From CAYGZA01 sp964354135 (GTDB taxonomy: Bacteria > Planctomycetota > Planctomycetia > Pirellulales > Thermoguttaceae), in assembly GCA_964354135.1 (NCBI GenBank), contig CAYGZA010000028.1:1-32428 (forward strand): a stretch of 32,428 nt of DNA. Direction: 5' to 3'. This document shows, piece by piece, positions 29,103 through 32,428 of the stretch. Below the pieces are notes generated by a model. That model did no database searches. It saw only the letters and a program-made list of their open reading frames with translations, and was not told the origin of the DNA. A program made the position numbers and the translations under genes. Each line of letters opens with the position of its first letter. The stretch's first letter is position 1.

Positions 29103-30487
29103 GCATTTATAAGCCGTGCGACATCCGCGGCTGTGCCGCGAGGGAGTTGACGCCCGAGTTGTACCGCGCTTGGGGCCGGACGCTGGGCCGGCAAGTGGAG
29201 CCGATGGCCAAGTTCGTCGTCGGCGGGGACGTGCGATCTTCCACGCCGCCGTTCCTGGCCGCACTCGTGGACGGGCTGTGCGACGCCGGGGTCGACCTCG
29301 TGGATCTCGGGACCCTGCCGACTCCGATGATCTACTACGCCAAGCAGCGGCTTGCGGCGGCGGGCTGCGCGATCGTCACCGCCTCCCACAATCCGGCCGA
29401 CGTGAACGGCCTGAAATGGATGATCGGCGACCGGCCGCCCTTGCAGAAGGAGGTCCGCGCCCTGAAGCGCGGGACCGACGTGCCGGGACGGAAGGCCGGC
29501 CGGCGCCCCAAGGGCTCCCGGCGGACCCTGGACATCAGCTACGACTACGTGTCATGGCTCCAGATGATCTGGGTCGACACGCCGCCGCTGGCCCGGCCGG
29601 TCGTCCTCGACACGATGCACGGGGCCTGGGCCTGCCGGGCGCGGCGCTATTTGCAGGCGGTCTTTCCGCGCACGCTTTTTTCGGCAGTCCACGACACGCC
29701 CAACGGCTCGTTCGACGGCCACAGTCCGGATTGCGCCCAGCCGGAGCGTCTGGAGGAGCTGGGCAAAGAGGTCTACCAACGGCGGGCCTGCCTGGGGATT
29801 GCCTTCGACGGCGACGGCGATCGCGTCGCCTTTGTGGACGACGAAGGGACGCACCTTTCGGCCGAGGAGACCACCTGGGTCTTCTTGCAGAGTCTTGCCC
29901 CCGACTTGCCCGGGCAGCGGTTCGTCTACGATGTGAAGTTCTCCGACCGCGTCCCGGAAACCGCCCGGCAGCTCGGGGCCGAGCCGCTCGTGGAGCGGAG
30001 CGGCCATGCGTTTATCCGCAATCGGATGCTGCGGACGGGGGCCCGGTTCGGGGCGGAGGTCAGCGGCCACTACTTCTTCCGCGATCTGGCCGGCGGAGAC
30101 GACGGCCTGTTCGCCGCCTGCTGGATGATCGCCTGCCTGGCCCGCTCGCGGGTCGGGAGCCTCGCCGAGCTGCGCCGGGCGTGCCCTCAGGTCTTCATGA
30201 CGCCCGACCTTCGCGTGCCGGCAGGCGCCCGGCAGCGTCAGGTCGTGATCCAACGCGTCCGCCGGCAGTGGGCCGGCTGTCCGCAAAGCGACGTCGATGG
30301 CGTGCGAATCACTTTTCCCGACGGCTGGGCGTTGGTCCGCGGCTCGGTGACCGAGCAGGTCTTGACCTTCCGCTTCGAGGCAGCCGATTGGACTGCCCTG
30401 GCGGGATTGGTGAAGCGGGTCTGCAACGACTTGCCTGAGATGGGCTCGGCGATCTGGAACCGCTACCGCCAGGCCATGGAACACTAA
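29099..30487 (+). CDS. phosphomannomutase/phosphoglucomutase family protein
   Basis: A 462-residue alpha-D-phosphohexomutase that would interconvert 1- and 6-phosphosugars for glycan synthesis or sugar use. Start is GTG at 29099, with GAGGG six bases upstream. All family loops are present: SIYKPCDIRG at the start, TASHNP with phosphoserine Ser96 (94-99), the metal loop DGDGDR (237-242), the sugar loop GAEVSGHYFF (318-327) and a C-terminal phosphate loop RGSVTEQVL, which deviates from the usual R(P/V)SNTEP. Preference for mannose or glucose cannot be told. The stop of a possible tiny upstream ORF overlaps its start, and a strong palindrome follows 52 bp after the stop. Confidence 0.93.
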   Translation: MSIYKPCDIRGCAARELTPELYRAWGRTLGRQVEPMAKFVVGGDVRSSTPPFLAALVDGLCDAGVDLVDLGTLPTPMIYYAKQRLAAAGCAIVTASHNPADVNGLKWMIGDRPPLQKEVRALKRGTDVPGRKAGRRPKGSRRTLDISYDYVSWLQMIWVDTPPLARPVVLDTMHGAWACRARRYLQAVFPRTLFSAVHDTPNGSFDGHSPDCAQPERLEELGKEVYQRRACLGIAFDGDGDRVAFVDDEGTHLSAEETTWVFLQSLAPDLPGQRFVYDVKFSDRVPETARQLGAEPLVERSGHAFIRNRMLRTGARFGAEVSGHYFFRDLAGGDDGLFAACWMIACLARSRVGSLAELRRACPQVFMTPDLRVPAGARQRQVVIQRVRRQWAGCPQSDVDGVRITFPDGWALVRGSVTEQVLTFRFEAADWTALAGLVKRVCNDLPEMGSAIWNRYRQAMEH

Positions 30488-30539
30488 GCCGCCGGGGTGG
30501 CAAAGTTGCCCTCGGCTGTGCGGCTGGCGGAGATTTCTT

Positions 30540-30598
30540 ACCACAAAGGCACAAAGAACACGAAGAAGGCAACTTTGTGTTCTTCGTGCCTTTGTGGT
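30540..30598. repeat. long hairpin after the hexomutase gene
   Basis: Two 26-base arms (30540-30565 and 30573-30598) starting ACCACAAAGGCAC pair over 24 Watson-Crick positions plus one G-U and one mismatch, with a seven-base loop. It is AT-richer than its surroundings and has no U-run, so it looks more like a mobile palindrome than a canonical terminator. It may still end the upstream transcript. Confidence 0.7.
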
Positions 30599-30664
30599 TG
30601 ACCGTGTAGCAACAGCCGCCGCCGCCGGGTCTGCTCGAGGTGGAAAGAGCGAGAGGCTGCCTTC

Positions 30665-32359
30665 GTGGCCAAGACGCGAAGCCGAATTCGGTTCAACTGC
30701 GGCAACTGCACGCAGCCCCTCGAAGCCCGCCGCAGCCAGGCCGGCAGCCCGATGCGATGCCCCTGGTGCCTGTCGCACCAAACCGTCCCGCAAGAAAGCC
30801 GCGACCTGTCCGAGCCGGAGCAGTATCTCCTGCGGCCGCCCGATGCCCCGGTGGATGCGGAGGCCGAGTCGCGTTCTTACGTCCCGGTAATCTGCGGCCT
30901 TTGCCGCACGCGAATGTACGCCACGCCGCAGCAGGTGGGACAGAAGATCGTCTGTCCGGACTGCGGCACGGGGACGGTCGTTCGTCCTGCGCCGCCTGAG
31001 AAACCTCTCGTCCTAAGGCCCGCGCAAGCGGCAAACGTCGAGATCTACAACGTCCACGAGGGGCTCGATCAGCCGCCGGCGACGGACAAGGCGGCGCACG
31101 GGAAGTACATCCCGGTGATCTGCGGCGTCTGCCGCACCCGGATGTTGGCCACCGAAGACCAGGTCGGCCGAGAGCTGGTGTGCCCCGATTGCTCGACGAG
31201 AAGCCGAGTGCCGCCGCCCGCCGAGGTCTCCGAGCCGGACCGCCCGGACGTGACGCAGGCGGGGGAGTACGCGTTGACGGGCATGGATCAGCCGGCGCCG
31301 GGCTCGCCGGCCCACCAACGGCAGTTCGCCTTCTCATGCCCGGTGTGCCGCACGCGGATGCAGGCGGGGCGGAATGAAGCCGGCCGCGAGGTCCGCTGCC
31401 CCGACTGCCTCGCGACGTTTGCGGTGCCCGAGCCGCCGCCCGAGATCGCTGAGGCGGGTTTGGAGGAAGGGGTTGAGCCGTACCGGATGGCGGGCGGGCC
31501 GGTGGAGACCCCGCCGGTCCTCGTCCGCGGATTCGCCCCCGTGGTTGGCGACCGACCCTTGCAGCCGCTCTCGGAGGACGAAGGAGGCGACACGCGGGAG
31601 AGCCTCCTGCCAAGACGACAAGCGGTGCCCTTGCCCCCGTGGCCGTTTGTGAAGGGGGTCTTCAGTTTCCCTTTCTATCGCACTTCGTGGCCCCGGTGGC
31701 TGGGACTGACGATGGGGGGCACCGTGTTCGGTTTCTTTGCCGGGGCTGCGGCGTGGTTTGCTCTCGCGGGCGGAGTCGCCATGATCCTGGCGGTAATCCT
31801 TGGCGGGCTCACGGGGGGAATCGGTTTCGTGTGGTTTGCCTGGGCGTCGATCGCCTGCCTGACCATCGTTGTCGACACCGCCGGCGGCCAGGATGCCATC
31901 GACGACTGGCATCAAGACGAGTGGTTGGACCGGTTCTTCGACGGTCTCTACCTGGTCAGCGGCCTGCTGTGCAGCGCCGTGTTGGGCCTGGCGGCCGACA
32001 GGGGGCTCGTTCTGACCGGCCTGCCGCAGGGTGCAGGCGTGCTGATTGCCGAGTTCCTGACGTATCCGGTCCTCGTTCTGGCGATGCTCGAGACCGGCTC
32101 GCCCTGGAATCCGTTCTCCGGGATGGTGTGGGGGAGCCTGTTCACGGCGTGGCGCGGCTGGGTGGCGTTTTATCTCCTCTCAGGGCCTCTTCTGGTCGCG
32201 TTGCTCGTGGCAGTCACTGGCTTACTGCGCATTGCCGGGCTTTTCGCGCTTGCTGTGCTCCCGGTGCCGCTGGTGACGGGCATGATGATCTACTATCGCC
32301 TGCTGGGCCGCTTGGGATTGTACTGCACCGACCGCATCGCTCGGCAACAGAAACCCTAA
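30665..32359 (+). CDS. membrane protein with four N-terminal zinc ribbons
   Basis: A 564-residue protein. Start is GTG at 30665. Four CxxC-x16-CxxC zinc ribbons lie in the N-terminal part: Cys12/15/32/35, 77/80/97/100, 153/156/173/176 and 225/228/245/248. All have exactly 16 residues between the pairs. Ribbons 2-4 share CRTRM after the first pair, and linkers repeat a short (L/M)DQP motif. From about residue 340 there are about six to seven hydrophobic helices (FGFFAGAAAWFALAGGV, MILAVILGGLTGGIGFVWF and others). Multi-ribbon membrane proteins of this type are common in planctomycetes; their function is not known. Possible roles are metal sensing or protein binding at the cytoplasmic face. The remaining 69 bases to the window end show nothing. 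Confidence 0.82.
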   Translation: MAKTRSRIRFNCGNCTQPLEARRSQAGSPMRCPWCLSHQTVPQESRDLSEPEQYLLRPPDAPVDAEAESRSYVPVICGLCRTRMYATPQQVGQKIVCPDCGTGTVVRPAPPEKPLVLRPAQAANVEIYNVHEGLDQPPATDKAAHGKYIPVICGVCRTRMLATEDQVGRELVCPDCSTRSRVPPPAEVSEPDRPDVTQAGEYALTGMDQPAPGSPAHQRQFAFSCPVCRTRMQAGRNEAGREVRCPDCLATFAVPEPPPEIAEAGLEEGVEPYRMAGGPVETPPVLVRGFAPVVGDRPLQPLSEDEGGDTRESLLPRRQAVPLPPWPFVKGVFSFPFYRTSWPRWLGLTMGGTVFGFFAGAAAWFALAGGVAMILAVILGGLTGGIGFVWFAWASIACLTIVVDTAGGQDAIDDWHQDEWLDRFFDGLYLVSGLLCSAVLGLAADRGLVLTGLPQGAGVLIAEFLTYPVLVLAMLETGSPWNPFSGMVWGSLFTAWRGWVAFYLLSGPLLVALLVAVTGLLRIAGLFALAVLPVPLVTGMMIYYRLLGRLGLYCTDRIARQQKP

Positions 32360-32428
32360 ACGACGTTACGCGAGACCGGCGAGACGCCTTAGTTTTACCC
32401 ACGTCCGCCGCGATAGATTTTACAGAAC

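Noticed and set aside
1..32428. tRNA or rRNA genes
   Set aside because: No cloverleaf with GGTTCRA and CCA-type ends, and no rRNA-like conserved stretch was noticed by eye in the gaps. A tRNAscan run would settle it.

Overview
The window looks like a chromosomal segment of a planctomycete, probably of the Pirellula/Lacipirellula side of the phylum. The basis is high GC, Tat-tagged Gfo/Idh/MocA oxidoreductases, exported GH36 and GH38-type glycosidases, a ThuA-domain protein, a DUF1570-type HEAAH metallopeptidase, VCBS/FG-GAP proteins, zinc-ribbon arrays on membrane proteins, and long gene borders full of dispersed palindromes. No rRNA, tRNA, CRISPR array, transposase or phage gene was seen. 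Species cannot be fixed from the sequence.

Region by region. 1-72 is the tail of a truncated plus-strand gene. 141-6343 (minus) is a three-gene exported carbohydrate-degradation operon: a planctomycetal secreted protein, a GH38/alpha-mannosidase-like enzyme, and an NPCBM-GH36 alpha-galactosidase-like enzyme. 6524-7285 (minus) is a ThuA-like exported protein. 7414-10899 (minus) is an assimilatory sulfur pair: a siroheme sulfite/nitrite reductase fused to a HEPN-like helical region and a TusA domain, and a cysteine synthase. 10900-11704 has no gene, but holds a perfect TATAAT box followed by a nested, multi-branched inverted-repeat structure that I interpret as a stand-alone structured RNA, possibly an IscB-type omega RNA (HEARO). 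11705-12883 (minus) is a cytoplasmic Gfo/Idh/MocA dehydrogenase with a good sigma-70 promoter.

13139-14796 (plus) carries a membrane-anchored unknown protein, thiS and thiG. 14978-18283 (plus) is the most unusual part: a five-gene operon with four paralogous single-pass membrane proteins sharing one glycine-zipper transmembrane segment and juxtamembrane coiled coil but carrying shuffled C-terminal modules, plus a two-TM zinc-ribbon protein. I do not recognise it as a described system. 18608-19214 is a toxin-antitoxin pair whose promoter places the transcript start on the toxin ATG. 19312-21294 is a DinG/XPD-like helicase.

21444-26718 (minus) holds a Tat-exported Gfo/Idh/MocA protein, a four-TM membrane protein, a NodB deacetylase-VCBS protein and a Tat-exported C45 acyltransferase/peptidase. 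27069-32359 (plus) holds a DUF1570-type metallopeptidase, a possible tiny ORF coupled to a phosphomannomutase/phosphoglucomutase, and a membrane protein with four evenly built zinc ribbons.

Almost every gene border carries a palindromic or tandem repeat. Several are G-rich repeats that supply or abut stop codons. They belong to at least seven different families, which suggests a genome with heavy intergenic repeat traffic.
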